From Planctomycetes bacterium ADurb.Bin069 (GTDB lineage Bacteria > Planctomycetota > UBA8108 > UBA8890 > UBA8898), in contig MWEK01000027.1 in assembly GCA_002070955.1 (NCBI GenBank), positions 1 through 59,652 on the forward strand: 59,652 nucleotides of DNA, in the 5' to 3' direction. Positions 31,721 through 39,696 of this stretch are shown here, piece by piece. A program made the position numbers and the translations under genes. The stretch's first letter is position 1; each line of letters starts with the position of its first letter. The notes below the pieces were generated by a model. That model saw only the letters and a program-made list of their open reading frames with translations. It had not been told where the DNA came from and did not search any database.

Positions 31721-33297
31721 TTCCACGACCAGCGCCAGGCGCGCGCCGGCACGGCCGTCGAGACGCCGTCGAGCTCGACGAGCACCTGCGTGTCGTTGAA
31801 GTTCTCAAGGACGTGGCTGCCGTCGGCGAAAAGATACAGCGCCACGCGGGCCGGCGCCCGAAAAACGCGGCTCAGCGCCGCCAGCGCGGGCGCGCGGAGG
31901 GCATCGATCTCCGCCTGAGGCAGGGCGAGCAGCGCCGCCGGGTTGCCGCCCACGGGAAGGACGCGCACGAGGGGCGCCTTCCAATCCACGACGCCTGCGA
32001 GGCGCCGGGCGAGGCCGTCGGTGACGATGACCGGCCGGTTCGAGGCGACGTACGCCGCCAGCCTGCGCGGCAGTTCCTGGTCCTTGAGGGCGTGCAGGGA
32101 GAAGAAGGCGGCGGGCGCGTCGCCGGGAAATTCGTGGCACGGAGCGAGGGGAAGGCCGAGCATGCCGGCGAAGTCGAATACGCGGGGTTCGTTCTCCGGA
32201 TGGCTGTTCGGCGGCTTGTACGCGGCGATGCCGGTCATGGGGCGGCGCCGCACCTCGCCGGCGACGGCGAGCAGCTCGGCGCGGTTTGCGCGCAGGAGCT
32301 CGACGTTCTTCGGGCCGGTCTCCTTCAGGAGCGCGCCGTAGCAGAAAAGCAGCGACTCGCGGGCGCCCCCCAGCACGGTCTGGCGCGCCTGCTCGAGGTA
32401 GGTGGGCGCGGTGGTCCCGTAGGGGTCGAACCAGCCGCCGCCGCATTTCCCGCCGCCGATGCCGCCCAGCCATCGCATGATGAAGAAGGCCTCGTACTGA
32501 GGCGTTCCGCCCCAGCGGGCGTCGTCGTAGTCCCGCGTTTCGGTCCCGACCCAGATGCGGTCGAACGCGGCGGTCTCGCGGGCGACATCGTAGCCGCGCT
32601 CGTGGAAGCGGTCGTACCACTGCGGGTACTTGATGATGAGCTTCGCCTCGGGGTTGACGCGCCTGGCGGGGGCCAGAACGCGCTCCTGCGACAGCCTGAC
32701 CATGAGCTCGCAGCGGTAGTCCTCCCACGCGTCGCCGGCGGCGGAGAACCGCCGGCCCCCCACGGCGATCGTCTTCGCCTTACGGGCGGCGTCGCACTCG
32801 GCGCAAGCGCAGTCCGTGAAGTAGAAGTCGTCGAGCATGATCTCATCGAAGAGTTCGGCGGCGTACTCGACGATGGACTGGAGCTCGGCCTGGGTCTTCT
32901 CGTCGGTGAAGCAGGAGATGATCTTCCAGCCGGTCGAGGCCTTGCCGAGGCGCGTCGTCGTGATGCAGCCCGAGACCTCGAGGCCCGCGGCGGCCAAGCG
33001 CTCCTTGGCGCGGATGAGGCTTTCGCGCCGGGCCTGATAGCCGTCGCGGAAAACCTCGACATAGACCTTCGTGACGCCGGCGGCCCGGCACCAGGCCGCG
33101 GCGGCGTCGATGCCTTCCTCCGACCCGAGCAGATCGCGCACCTGCTGCGCGGTGATCAGGGTCGAGAAGCGGTGCGCGTCCTCGTCGCGCGGGGCCGAAT
33201 CCCTGATCTCGGCGGTTTTCGGGGGCGGCGCATCGGCGGCGAGCGCCGGCAAGGCGCAGGCCGCGAGCGCGGCCGCAAAGGCGCGGATCGGCTTCAT
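31717..33297 (-). CDS. Secreted TIM-barrel-type protein of unknown function
   Basis: 526 residues with a clear signal peptide (MKPIRAFAAALAACALPALA) and AGGAGG before the ATG. Features include YVEVFRDGYQARRESL, a Cys-rich acidic strand IMLDDFYFTDCACAEC (about 160), LIIKYPQWYDRFH and IWVGTETRDY. This looks like a glycosidase-type barrel in which the acidic cluster could be catalytic or bind metal, but I do not recognise a named family. It is coupled to the GH42-like gene by a four-base overlap, implying a joint task on one polymer. A -10 candidate TATGAT lies at 33353-33348 on the minus strand. Confidence 0.65.
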   Translation of the reverse strand: MKPIRAFAAALAACALPALAADAPPPKTAEIRDSAPRDEDAHRFSTLITAQQVRDLLGSEEGIDAAAAWCRAAGVTKVYVEVFRDGYQARRESLIRAKERLAAAGLEVSGCITTTRLGKASTGWKIISCFTDEKTQAELQSIVEYAAELFDEIMLDDFYFTDCACAECDAARKAKTIAVGGRRFSAAGDAWEDYRCELMVRLSQERVLAPARRVNPEAKLIIKYPQWYDRFHERGYDVARETAAFDRIWVGTETRDYDDARWGGTPQYEAFFIMRWLGGIGGGKCGGGWFDPYGTTAPTYLEQARQTVLGGARESLLFCYGALLKETGPKNVELLRANRAELLAVAGEVRRRPMTGIAAYKPPNSHPENEPRVFDFAGMLGLPLAPCHEFPGDAPAAFFSLHALKDQELPRRLAAYVASNRPVIVTDGLARRLAGVVDWKAPLVRVLPVGGNPAALLALPQAEIDALRAPALAALSRVFRAPARVALYLFADGSHVLENFNDTQVLVELDGVSTAVPARAWRWSWK

Positions 33298-33347
33298 GGC
33301 GATTACCTCCTCGCCGGGGGGGCGCGTAACGCCGGCCCGCCCATTGC

Positions 33348-33353
33348 ATCATA
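33348..33353 (-). promoter_or_regulatory. -10 element for the coupled secreted pair
   Basis: Minus strand reads TTGTATGATGC. No convincing -35 at 17 bases (TGTCCC). Confidence 0.3.
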
Positions 33354-33429
33354 CAAGGAGCGTGTTTCCGGGGACAGCCGCCGATCTCCGCGCGGCGCCG
33401 GCTGTCGCGTCCGGGGCGCCGGCCGCGTC

Positions 33430-33458
33430 TTGCGCGCGGCGCCCCTCCGCGCCATCAT
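33430..33458 (+). promoter_or_regulatory. Leaderless promoter for the MORN-like lipoprotein
   Basis: TTGCGC (33430-33435), a 17-base spacer and CATCAT (33453-33458), then only six bases to the ATG at 33465. Confidence 0.5.
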
Positions 33459-33464
33459 GGCGCC

Positions 33465-33884
33465 ATGCGCACAGGTCTTTCACGCCGTAGGTTCGCGGGC
33501 GGCATGGCCGCCGCCTGCCTTTTCCTCTGCGGATGCGTCGACCCGCCGCCTCCGCCCGACGAACCTGAGTTCACCGCGGTCGTTGTCTCCGGGGACGCAA
33601 GACTGCCGGACTGGTACCAAGTCAAGTTCGTTCTGCGCTACCTAGACGGCCGCGTGTACGAGGGCGAGTGCATCTGGCCCGATTCCTACACGCCGGTGCT
33701 GCTTCAGGACTCCGCCCGGGCCGCCGAGAGGGTCAAGCCCGGTAAAACCTGGACGACGATCCGGGAGATCGAGGGCGCGGGGGCGGGCCGGTTCACTCCG
33801 AACGGCCGCGGCGTTATGCGCCATCCGAGCGGCGTCACGGAGAGCGGGAATTGGCGCAACGGCCGGTACATGGGCGGTTTGTAG
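33465..33884 (+). CDS. Small lipoprotein with MORN-like C-terminus
   Basis: 139 residues. The N-terminus has an RRRF twin-arginine-like start and a lipobox FLCGC, followed by a Pro-rich linker (DPPPPPDEPE). The mature part carries two MORN-like strands: YLDGRVYEGE in the middle and GNWRNGRYMGGL at the very end. MORN motifs usually mediate lipid or protein contacts; no enzyme domain is visible. No Shine-Dalgarno precedes the ATG, and a -10 box lies six bases upstream, so translation is probably leaderless. The gene is monocistronic between two minus-strand genes. Confidence 0.65.
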   Translation: MRTGLSRRRFAGGMAAACLFLCGCVDPPPPPDEPEFTAVVVSGDARLPDWYQVKFVLRYLDGRVYEGECIWPDSYTPVLLQDSARAAERVKPGKTWTTIREIEGAGAGRFTPNGRGVMRHPSGVTESGNWRNGRYMGGL

Positions 33885-33920
33885 CCGCCCGCTCGAGGCC
33901 GCCTCCCGCCGCGCCGCCGC

Positions 33921-34988
33921 TCAACGCGCCGCGGGGGCGGCGGCGGTCGCGTGGGCGAGGGCGATGAAGCGCGCGTCGCCGTACTCCAGGACAACGATGC
34001 GGTGAAAAAGCCCCGCGGCGTCGTAGAGCGTGAGGACGCGTTCCGCGCCGCAGACGTACTCGGTGATGCGGTGATCGCCGCGCGGCGCCACCGGCTTGTC
34101 CAAGGGCCAGGCAAGGGGCAGAAAATCGAGCTTCGCCTCGATGAAGTCGGGATCCTTGCGCTTCTTGTCGTCGGCGATCCGCGCCGCGAGGGCGGCCTTG
34201 AGCGCGTCGCGGGCCGCGGGGTCGAGCTCGATGCGCATCTGGTGCGTGCCCACCGCGTCGACCTTGACGATGCCGCTCCCCTGGGCCGCCAAGGCGGCCG
34301 CCTGGGCCTTTAGGGTTTCGACGCGCCGCGCGAGCCCATCCTTTTTCGCCGTGGCCCGGATGTCGTCGGCAAAAGCCTCGTAGACCCTCACCGCCTCGAT
34401 GTGCCGCCTGAGCGCTTGCGCCAGAGTGCGCAGAAGGTCGATGCGCTTCTGGGCCTGCTCGCGCCGGGCTTGCAGCAAGGCCGCCTCCTCGGGCGAGCGG
34501 CCGGCGGCGGACGAGACATCGATGATGCCCTGGGCGACGTCCACGAGTTCCTGGATTCCCGCCGTCCTGGCCAGGAGCGGATAGGCTCGGTCCCGGCGGT
34601 CGGCCGCCGTACTGCCCGGCTTGATCTGGATGCGCTCGCGTTTCTCGAAATCCTTCACCGCCGCCAGCCCCGCCTGAAGGTGCGGCTCCGTGAGGGCGAG
34701 ATACGCCGCCTGGCGCTGATTGCGCTGGGAGGCGGCGGCATCGGAGGCCGCCGGCGCCGTCGCGCGCAGCGCGTAGCCCGCGCCGCCGAAGCGCTTCAGG
34801 AACATGGCCTGTTCGGCGACGGGCGCTGGAGCTTCCTTGCCGGGACCGGCGAGCCTGGCCAGCAGCGCGTACTCCTGCGCGAAGATCTTGAGGGCGGTCT
34901 TGGAGGGCGGCGCCGGTTTCGCCTCGGCCGCATGCGCGATGGCGCCGGCCGTGCACGGCGCCAAAAGAAGGCAAAGAAAAGCGCGCAT
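33921..34988 (-). CDS. Secreted helical protein of unknown function
   Basis: 355 residues from ATG 34988, with a signal peptide (MRAFLCLLLAPCTAGAIAHA). Residues about 60-260 are dominated by Ala/Lys/Glu/Arg-rich helices likely to form coiled coils (LLQARREQAQKRIDLLRTLA, RRVETLKAQAAALAAQG). The last ~100 residues are mixed with strands (HRITEYVCGAERVLTLY). There is no recognisable family. GAGGAT precedes the start. It converges with the MORN-like lipoprotein gene and is divergent from the octaheme cytochrome. Confidence 0.6.
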   Translation of the reverse strand: MRAFLCLLLAPCTAGAIAHAAEAKPAPPSKTALKIFAQEYALLARLAGPGKEAPAPVAEQAMFLKRFGGAGYALRATAPAASDAAASQRNQRQAAYLALTEPHLQAGLAAVKDFEKRERIQIKPGSTAADRRDRAYPLLARTAGIQELVDVAQGIIDVSSAAGRSPEEAALLQARREQAQKRIDLLRTLAQALRRHIEAVRVYEAFADDIRATAKKDGLARRVETLKAQAAALAAQGSGIVKVDAVGTHQMRIELDPAARDALKAALAARIADDKKRKDPDFIEAKLDFLPLAWPLDKPVAPRGDHRITEYVCGAERVLTLYDAAGLFHRIVVLEYGDARFIALAHATAAAPAAR

Positions 34989-35093
34989 GGCATCCTCCCC
35001 GTGCCGCGGTCTCCCGGCCTCGCTTCCCATTGTACCGCCGCCGCCGCCGCGGGCAATGAGCGACGGCGCGTCGAGCGCCCGTGCCGGCGCGGC

Positions 35094-35122
35094 TTGCCGC
35101 CCATCCGCGCGGCAGGTACGAT
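35094..35122 (+). promoter_or_regulatory. Promoter for the octaheme cytochrome
   Basis: TTGCCG (35094-35099), a 17-base spacer and TACGAT (35117-35122), about 70 bases before the ATG. Confidence 0.55.
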
Positions 35123-35191
35123 CATAGAAGTTCCGCCGGCCGGAGCCGGCGGGTTCCGTTCGGTCCCTATCCCAGAACGGCGAGGTTGTCC

Positions 35192-36436
35192 ATGGTCCTA
35201 AGGATGATTCTCTGCGTCCCGTGGTTTCTCTTGGCTGCGCCGGCTCACGCCGCGGATCAGTGCGTGGAATGCCACCTGAAAACCACCGCGAACATCGTGG
35301 GCGACTGGAAGCTGAGCGCGCACAGCGAGGCCGAGGTCGGCTGCGCCGACTGTCACGGCGCCGCCCACAAGAGCGCCGAGGACGTGTCCGCCGCCAAAAT
35401 CCCCACCGCCGACACTTGCGCGCGCTGCCACGGCGACCGGGTCAAGCAGTTCAAGCGCGGCAAGCATGCCTTGGCCTGGGCCGCCATGAAGGCGATGCCC
35501 ACGGCGCATTGGCAGCCCATGGGCATGATGGAGGGGCTGAAGGGCTGCGGCGGGTGCCACAAGATCGGACTGAAGACCGAGGCCGAGATCGCCGGGCTGA
35601 AGCAAGGGAGCGCGGGCTTCGGCACGGCCTCCTGCGATGCCTGCCACACGCGGCACCTCTTCTCGGTGGAGGAGGCGCGGCAGCCGCAGGCCTGCCGGAC
35701 CTGCCACATGGGTTTCGATCATCCTCATTGGGAGATGTACTCGGCGTCCAAGCACGGCGTCCGCCATCTCCTCAAACAGAACGGCGTTCTGCCCGCGAAC
35801 GCCGCGGCGCCGACCTGCCAAACCTGCCATATGCCGCAGGGCGATCACGCGGTGTGCGCCGCCTGGGGGTTCCTCGCCGTGCGCCTCCCCATGCCCGAGG
35901 ACAAGGCGTGGGCGGCGGACCGGGCCACCATCCTTCAGGGCCTGGGAGTGCTGGATCCGGAGGGCAAACCCACGGCGCGCCTCGAGGTCGTCAAGGCCGC
36001 CAACGTCGCGCGGCTGACCCAGGAAGACTGGCAGAAGCAGCGGGATGCCATGCTCGGAATCTGCAGCCGGTGCCATTCGGCCAACTTCGCCAAGGAGCAG
36101 CTCTCCCAGGGCGACCGGATGATCAGGGAGGCCGACCGGCTCATGGCCGAGGCGATCCGCGTCATCGCCGATCTGTACCGCGACCGTATCATCCCCAAGC
36201 CGAGCGGCTATGCCGCGGCCTTCCCCGATCTGCTCGCCTTCCACGACGCGCCGACGGCCATCGAGCAACGCCTTTTTGTCATGTTCCAGGAGCACCGCAT
36301 GCGGATGTTTCAGGGCGCCTTCCACGCCAATCCCGACTACGCCTTCTGGTACGGGTGGAGCGAGATGCAGCGCGATCTCACCGCGATCAAGGAACGCGCC
36401 GCGGAGCTGCGGGCAAGGGCCGCCGAGAAGCGCTGA
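35192..36436 (+). CDS. Octaheme cytochrome c, hydroxylamine-oxidoreductase-like
   Basis: 414 residues with a signal peptide (MVLRMILCVPWFLLAAPAHA) and exactly eight CxxCH heme sites, starting at residues 24, 51, 76, 119, 148, 168, 209 and 291. A helical C-terminal third with HANPDYAFWYGW follows. Eight hemes in this spacing with a long helical tail match the octaheme HAO/multiheme nitrogen-oxide reductase superfamily. Members oxidise hydroxylamine or hydrazine, or reduce nitrite or hydroxylamine. The crosslinking Tyr of oxidative HAO cannot be confirmed by eye. The start is ATG 35192 with GAGG upstream. No dedicated quinol partner or second cytochrome lies next to it. Confidence 0.85.
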   Translation: MVLRMILCVPWFLLAAPAHAADQCVECHLKTTANIVGDWKLSAHSEAEVGCADCHGAAHKSAEDVSAAKIPTADTCARCHGDRVKQFKRGKHALAWAAMKAMPTAHWQPMGMMEGLKGCGGCHKIGLKTEAEIAGLKQGSAGFGTASCDACHTRHLFSVEEARQPQACRTCHMGFDHPHWEMYSASKHGVRHLLKQNGVLPANAAAPTCQTCHMPQGDHAVCAAWGFLAVRLPMPEDKAWAADRATILQGLGVLDPEGKPTARLEVVKAANVARLTQEDWQKQRDAMLGICSRCHSANFAKEQLSQGDRMIREADRLMAEAIRVIADLYRDRIIPKPSGYAAAFPDLLAFHDAPTAIEQRLFVMFQEHRMRMFQGAFHANPDYAFWYGWSEMQRDLTAIKERAAELRARAAEKR

Positions 36437-36448
36437 CCCCGCGCGGGC

Positions 36449-37285
36449 TCACACTCCGCTGAAGGCGGCGAACCCGCCGTCGACGGGCAGCACCACGCCG
36501 GTCACGAAACGCGCCAAGTCGGAAACTAGATAGAGCGCGGCGCCGGCCAGTTCCTCCGGTTCGCCGAAGCGGCCGAGCGGCGTGTGCGCGACGATGGTCC
36601 GCCCGCGGGGCGTGAGATCGCCCGTGGCCGCGTCGGTGAGGAGGAAGCGGTTCTGCTCCGTCAGGAAGAAGCCCGGGGCGATGGCGTTGACGCGAATGCG
36701 CGGACCGTACTCCTGCGCCATGTGGACGGCGAGCCACTGGGTGAAGTTGGCGATGGCGGCCTTGGCCGCCGAGTAGGCGGGAATCCGGGTGAGGGGCCGG
36801 AAGGCGTTCATCGAGGCGATGTTCAAAATCACGCCTTCCTTGCGCGCCGCCATGGCGCGGCCGAAGACCTGGCTGGGAATGAAGGTCCCCAGGAAGTTGA
36901 GGTCGAAGACCCAGCGCGCCGCCTCGGCCGGCAGGTCGAAGAAGGGCAGATCGGGCGCGGTGGTCGCCTCCTTCTTGTTGCCGCCCGCGCCGTTGACGAG
37001 GATGTCGGGCGGACCCAGCGCCGCGGCGATCGCCGCGTGCGCCGCCGTCACGCTGGCGCGGTCGAGCACGTCGGCGGCGACGCCCATGGCCGCGCCGCCC
37101 TCGGCGCGGATGGCGGCGGCCCGGGCCTCGGCCGCCTCCGGCCGCAGGTCCAGGAGCGCCACCTTGGCGCCCTCCCCGGCCAGGGCGCGCGCCAGCGCCC
37201 CGCACAGAACGCCGCCGCCGCCCGTGATGGCGGCGACCTTGCCCGCGAGTCCGTAGCCCGACCTTTGCGCCGCTTCGCTCCGCAT
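36449..37285 (-). CDS. SDR-family oxidoreductase, D-mannonate-oxidoreductase-like
   Basis: A 278-residue cytoplasmic NAD(P)-dependent short-chain dehydrogenase. It shows the cofactor loop TGGGGVLCG, NGAGG in place of NNAG, the Ser in NIASMNAF and the catalytic YSAAK, with the C-terminal PVDGGFAAFSGV. The extended NGAGGNKKEATT loop and the FLTEQNRFLL segment after the active site are typical of SDR-type fructuronate/mannonate reductases. A hexonate or uronate substrate is therefore likely. GGAGG precedes ATG 37285. It is the third gene of the HAD/LarA-like/SDR operon (23-base spacing). Confidence 0.83.
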   Translation of the reverse strand: MRSEAAQRSGYGLAGKVAAITGGGGVLCGALARALAGEGAKVALLDLRPEAAEARAAAIRAEGGAAMGVAADVLDRASVTAAHAAIAAALGPPDILVNGAGGNKKEATTAPDLPFFDLPAEAARWVFDLNFLGTFIPSQVFGRAMAARKEGVILNIASMNAFRPLTRIPAYSAAKAAIANFTQWLAVHMAQEYGPRIRVNAIAPGFFLTEQNRFLLTDAATGDLTPRGRTIVAHTPLGRFGEPEELAGAALYLVSDLARFVTGVVLPVDGGFAAFSGV

Positions 37286-37308
37286 GGTTCCGTCCTCCCC
37301 CCGCGCGC

Positions 37309-38586
37309 TCAGTAGTCGGCCCGGGCCCAGTCGGGCGGATCCGCCAGGCGGTAAAGCGTCTCGCCGGCATGCGGCACCAGGAAGCGCCCCTCCGCCTCGC
37401 GGCCCGTCCATTCCAGGGGGTCGATGGTGCGCGGATCGCGATACCCGAGCCCGACCTTCCGGCAGCGCGCCTCCGGAATGCCGGTGGCGAGGGTGACGCG
37501 GATGCGCGGCGCCTCGACGCCGCGCTCGTAAGTCCCGACGCCGCGCACGTGGGTCGAGTGGGCGATCACGCCCCAAGGATAGTCCTTGAACCGGTCCCAC
37601 TGGGCGAGGAAATAGTCGCGCACGTGGTAGCCGATCTCATCGAGGATCTTGCCGTGGGAGTAGGAGATCTCCTTGACGTGCGGGGCGTAAACGATGAGCT
37701 CGCCGCCGTCGGCGACGACGCCCTCGAGTTTGTACATGCATTTTCCGGCGACCCACAGGTCATCGTACATCGCCGGGGCGCAGGCCAGCACGGACTGGAA
37801 GGGCCGCGGCAGCCTGATGATGTGCACCGCCGCCGAGGCCTCCGCCGCCGCGTTCCAGGCTTCCGGGACGTGGCCGCAGAAGACGGCGTGCACGTCGGCC
37901 TCCTTGTTGACGAGGCAGATCCCGTAGCGCGGCGCCTTGACGAAGGCCGCCGCCTCCTCGATGAGGCGCCGCACGGGCGTGTCGCGCACGCCGTTGATGC
38001 GCGGGTTGGTGATGATCGCCCCCAGCCAGTGGAAAAAGTTGATGAATTCCCGCTCGGCGACGCCCGGGAACAGGTACTTGTGGCCGCCGGAGAAGCCCAC
38101 GACCTCGTGGGGGAACACGGGCCCGAGCAGGACGACGAGGTCGTGCTCGAAGACCAGGCGGTTGATGGTCACGCGCACGTCCATGGAGAAGCGGCCGCCC
38201 GTGAGCTCGGCGATGCGGCCGGCCGGGAGGGTGCCCACGGGCGTGAAGGTCGCGGGGTCGCGCCAGTCGTGGGCGTGGATCGCGATGTCGCGGTACGGCC
38301 CCGCGCGCTCGGCGGGCGAGAGCCCGAACCAGCGCCACAGCTCCTCGTCCGGCGGCACGGGGTGCGTCCCCAGCGCCGCCAGAAAAGCGAGCTTCGCGCC
38401 GCGCGGCGCCAGTTCGGCGACGATGCTCCGAAACAGGAAAGGCAGCGGGCAGCTCCGGGTCGCGTCGGGCACGACGAAGAGGATGCGCTTCGCCGCGAAG
38501 CGCGCATCGGCGCAGGCGGCGGCCAAGACCTCTTTCAACTGCGCCTCGGTGAGACCGCGGCGGTCGGCGACGGCTTGTGTCAGCAT
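37309..38586 (-). CDS. LarA-like (lactate racemase superfamily, DUF2088) protein
   Basis: 425 residues, cytoplasmic. It is related to nickel-pincer racemase LarA: VPDATRSCPLPF near the N-terminus, ALGTHPVPPDEE with the conserved His, IHAHDWRDP, and VGFSGGHKYLFPGV with the His-Lys pair at the cofactor-binding region. LarA homologues racemise or epimerise alpha-hydroxy acids, including sugar acids. The cofactor-making genes (larB, larC, larE) are not in this window. It is second in the operon, seven bases after the HAD gene, so an alpha-hydroxy sugar acid is a plausible substrate. Confidence 0.78.
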   Translation of the reverse strand: MLTQAVADRRGLTEAQLKEVLAAACADARFAAKRILFVVPDATRSCPLPFLFRSIVAELAPRGAKLAFLAALGTHPVPPDEELWRWFGLSPAERAGPYRDIAIHAHDWRDPATFTPVGTLPAGRIAELTGGRFSMDVRVTINRLVFEHDLVVLLGPVFPHEVVGFSGGHKYLFPGVAEREFINFFHWLGAIITNPRINGVRDTPVRRLIEEAAAFVKAPRYGICLVNKEADVHAVFCGHVPEAWNAAAEASAAVHIIRLPRPFQSVLACAPAMYDDLWVAGKCMYKLEGVVADGGELIVYAPHVKEISYSHGKILDEIGYHVRDYFLAQWDRFKDYPWGVIAHSTHVRGVGTYERGVEAPRIRVTLATGIPEARCRKVGLGYRDPRTIDPLEWTGREAEGRFLVPHAGETLYRLADPPDWARADY

Positions 38587-38593
38587 GCGTACC

Positions 38594-39481
38594 TCACGTG
38601 CGCCACGGCGGCGCTTCCGGGAGCACCTTCAGGAACTCCTCGATCCGCGCGTCCTCGTAGGCGCCGGCGTAGGTTCCCGCGAAGAAGCGGTCGGCGCCCT
38701 CGGAGAAGAAACGTTCCCAGGAGGCATCCTCGTGTCCGGGGACAATGGGGTAGAAGAGCGCCCCGACGGCCCGCCCGGCGCTCAGATCGCCGGGCGCGTC
38801 GCCGATCATGAGGATTCCCTCGGGCGGATACTTGCCGCCCGCGGCGAGAGTCAGGTGTTCCTTCTTGCTGCCGAGCTCCTGCCCCGCGATGGCGCGGGCG
38901 TAGCCGTCGATGCGGTGCTCGCGCCACTCCCTGGCGAGCGCCTCGCCGGGCGTCGCGGACACGACCACGATGTCGGCGCGCGGCGCGAGCTTCTCCAGAC
39001 TCTCGCGGACGAAGGGAAAGGGCGGCACCCCGCGCACGATCTCGCCGATGGCGCGGTTGACGGCCTCCGACCAGGCCAGCGCCCGCGCGAGGCCGGGGTC
39101 GCCGGTCTTGTGCGCCTCGGCCTGGAGCGCCGGGTTGCCCAGCCGGGTCTCCCGTTGGATCCAGGCGCGCAGAGCCGGGACCTCGGGCAGCCGGACGCCG
39201 CGCCGGATGACCTCGGGACGTTCCGCGAGCAGATCGAAGACCATGACGAGGCCGGGGAAGCGGTTGACGCCGCGGTTGATCGAGTACAGGTTGACGTACT
39301 CCGCGGCCTCGCGGGCGAACTTCGCGACGGCCTGCAGATCCCAGCAGTTGATGATGTTGGGGATGAAGCACTCCTTGTGCTTGATCTCCATGGTGTCGAA
39401 GGCGCACCCGTCCGAATCGATGCCCACGAAAAACCCGCGGGCGGGCGCCAGGTCGCGCAAGAGACGGGTCGGATCGCTCAT
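38594..39481 (-). CDS. HAD-superfamily hydrolase
   Basis: A 295-residue cytoplasmic phosphatase-like protein. HAD motif I is FVGIDSDGCAFDTM (the two Asp), motif II is VVSATPGEAL, the Lys lies in ELGSKKEHL and motif IV is MIGDAPGDLSAG. A long cap region (about 30-160) starts with IKHKECFIPNIINCW. It probably dephosphorylates a sugar phosphate. ATG 39481, preceded by AAGGAA, was chosen over an upstream in-frame ATG at 39511. It is the first gene of a three-gene operon with the LarA-like and SDR genes. Confidence 0.8.
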   Translation of the reverse strand: MSDPTRLLRDLAPARGFFVGIDSDGCAFDTMEIKHKECFIPNIINCWDLQAVAKFAREAAEYVNLYSINRGVNRFPGLVMVFDLLAERPEVIRRGVRLPEVPALRAWIQRETRLGNPALQAEAHKTGDPGLARALAWSEAVNRAIGEIVRGVPPFPFVRESLEKLAPRADIVVVSATPGEALAREWREHRIDGYARAIAGQELGSKKEHLTLAAGGKYPPEGILMIGDAPGDLSAGRAVGALFYPIVPGHEDASWERFFSEGADRFFAGTYAGAYEDARIEEFLKVLPEAPPWRT

Positions 39482-39570
39482 ATTCGTGGTTCCTTGCGTG
39501 GCGGGCGGCAAAGGGACGGCCGGCGCCGCGGAAGCCGGCGCGCGGCTCCCGCGATCTCCGCCTCTATCGG

Positions 39571-39585
39571 CTTGGCACCACCAAG
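39571..39585. promoter_or_regulatory. Candidate operator at the HAD operon promoter
   Basis: CTTGG-CACCA-CCAAG, an interrupted palindrome overlapping the minus-strand -10 box (39588-39583). It is a plausible binding site for a LacI/GntR-type repressor, though no regulator gene is adjacent. Confidence 0.35.
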
Positions 39586-39611
39586 GTACGTGCCGCGCGC
39601 GGCGGTGTCAA
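39583..39611 (-). promoter_or_regulatory. Promoter of the HAD/LarA-like/SDR operon
   Basis: Minus strand: consensus TTGACA (39611-39606), a 17-base spacer and TACCTT (39588-39583). Confidence 0.6.
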
Positions 39612-39639
39612 GCGAAGGCGCGCCGCGGGCGCGGCGGCC

Positions 39640-39669
39640 TTGACCGCCGCCGGCCGGATTCGCTACCAT
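39640..39669 (+). promoter_or_regulatory. Promoter of the DegT-type aminotransferase gene
   Basis: TTGACC (39640-39645), an 18-base spacer and TACCAT (39664-39669), followed by AAGGAGG and ATG 39697. It is divergent from the HAD operon promoter. Confidence 0.6.
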
Positions 39670-39696
39670 CGGCCGAGCGACGGCAAGGAGGCGCGC

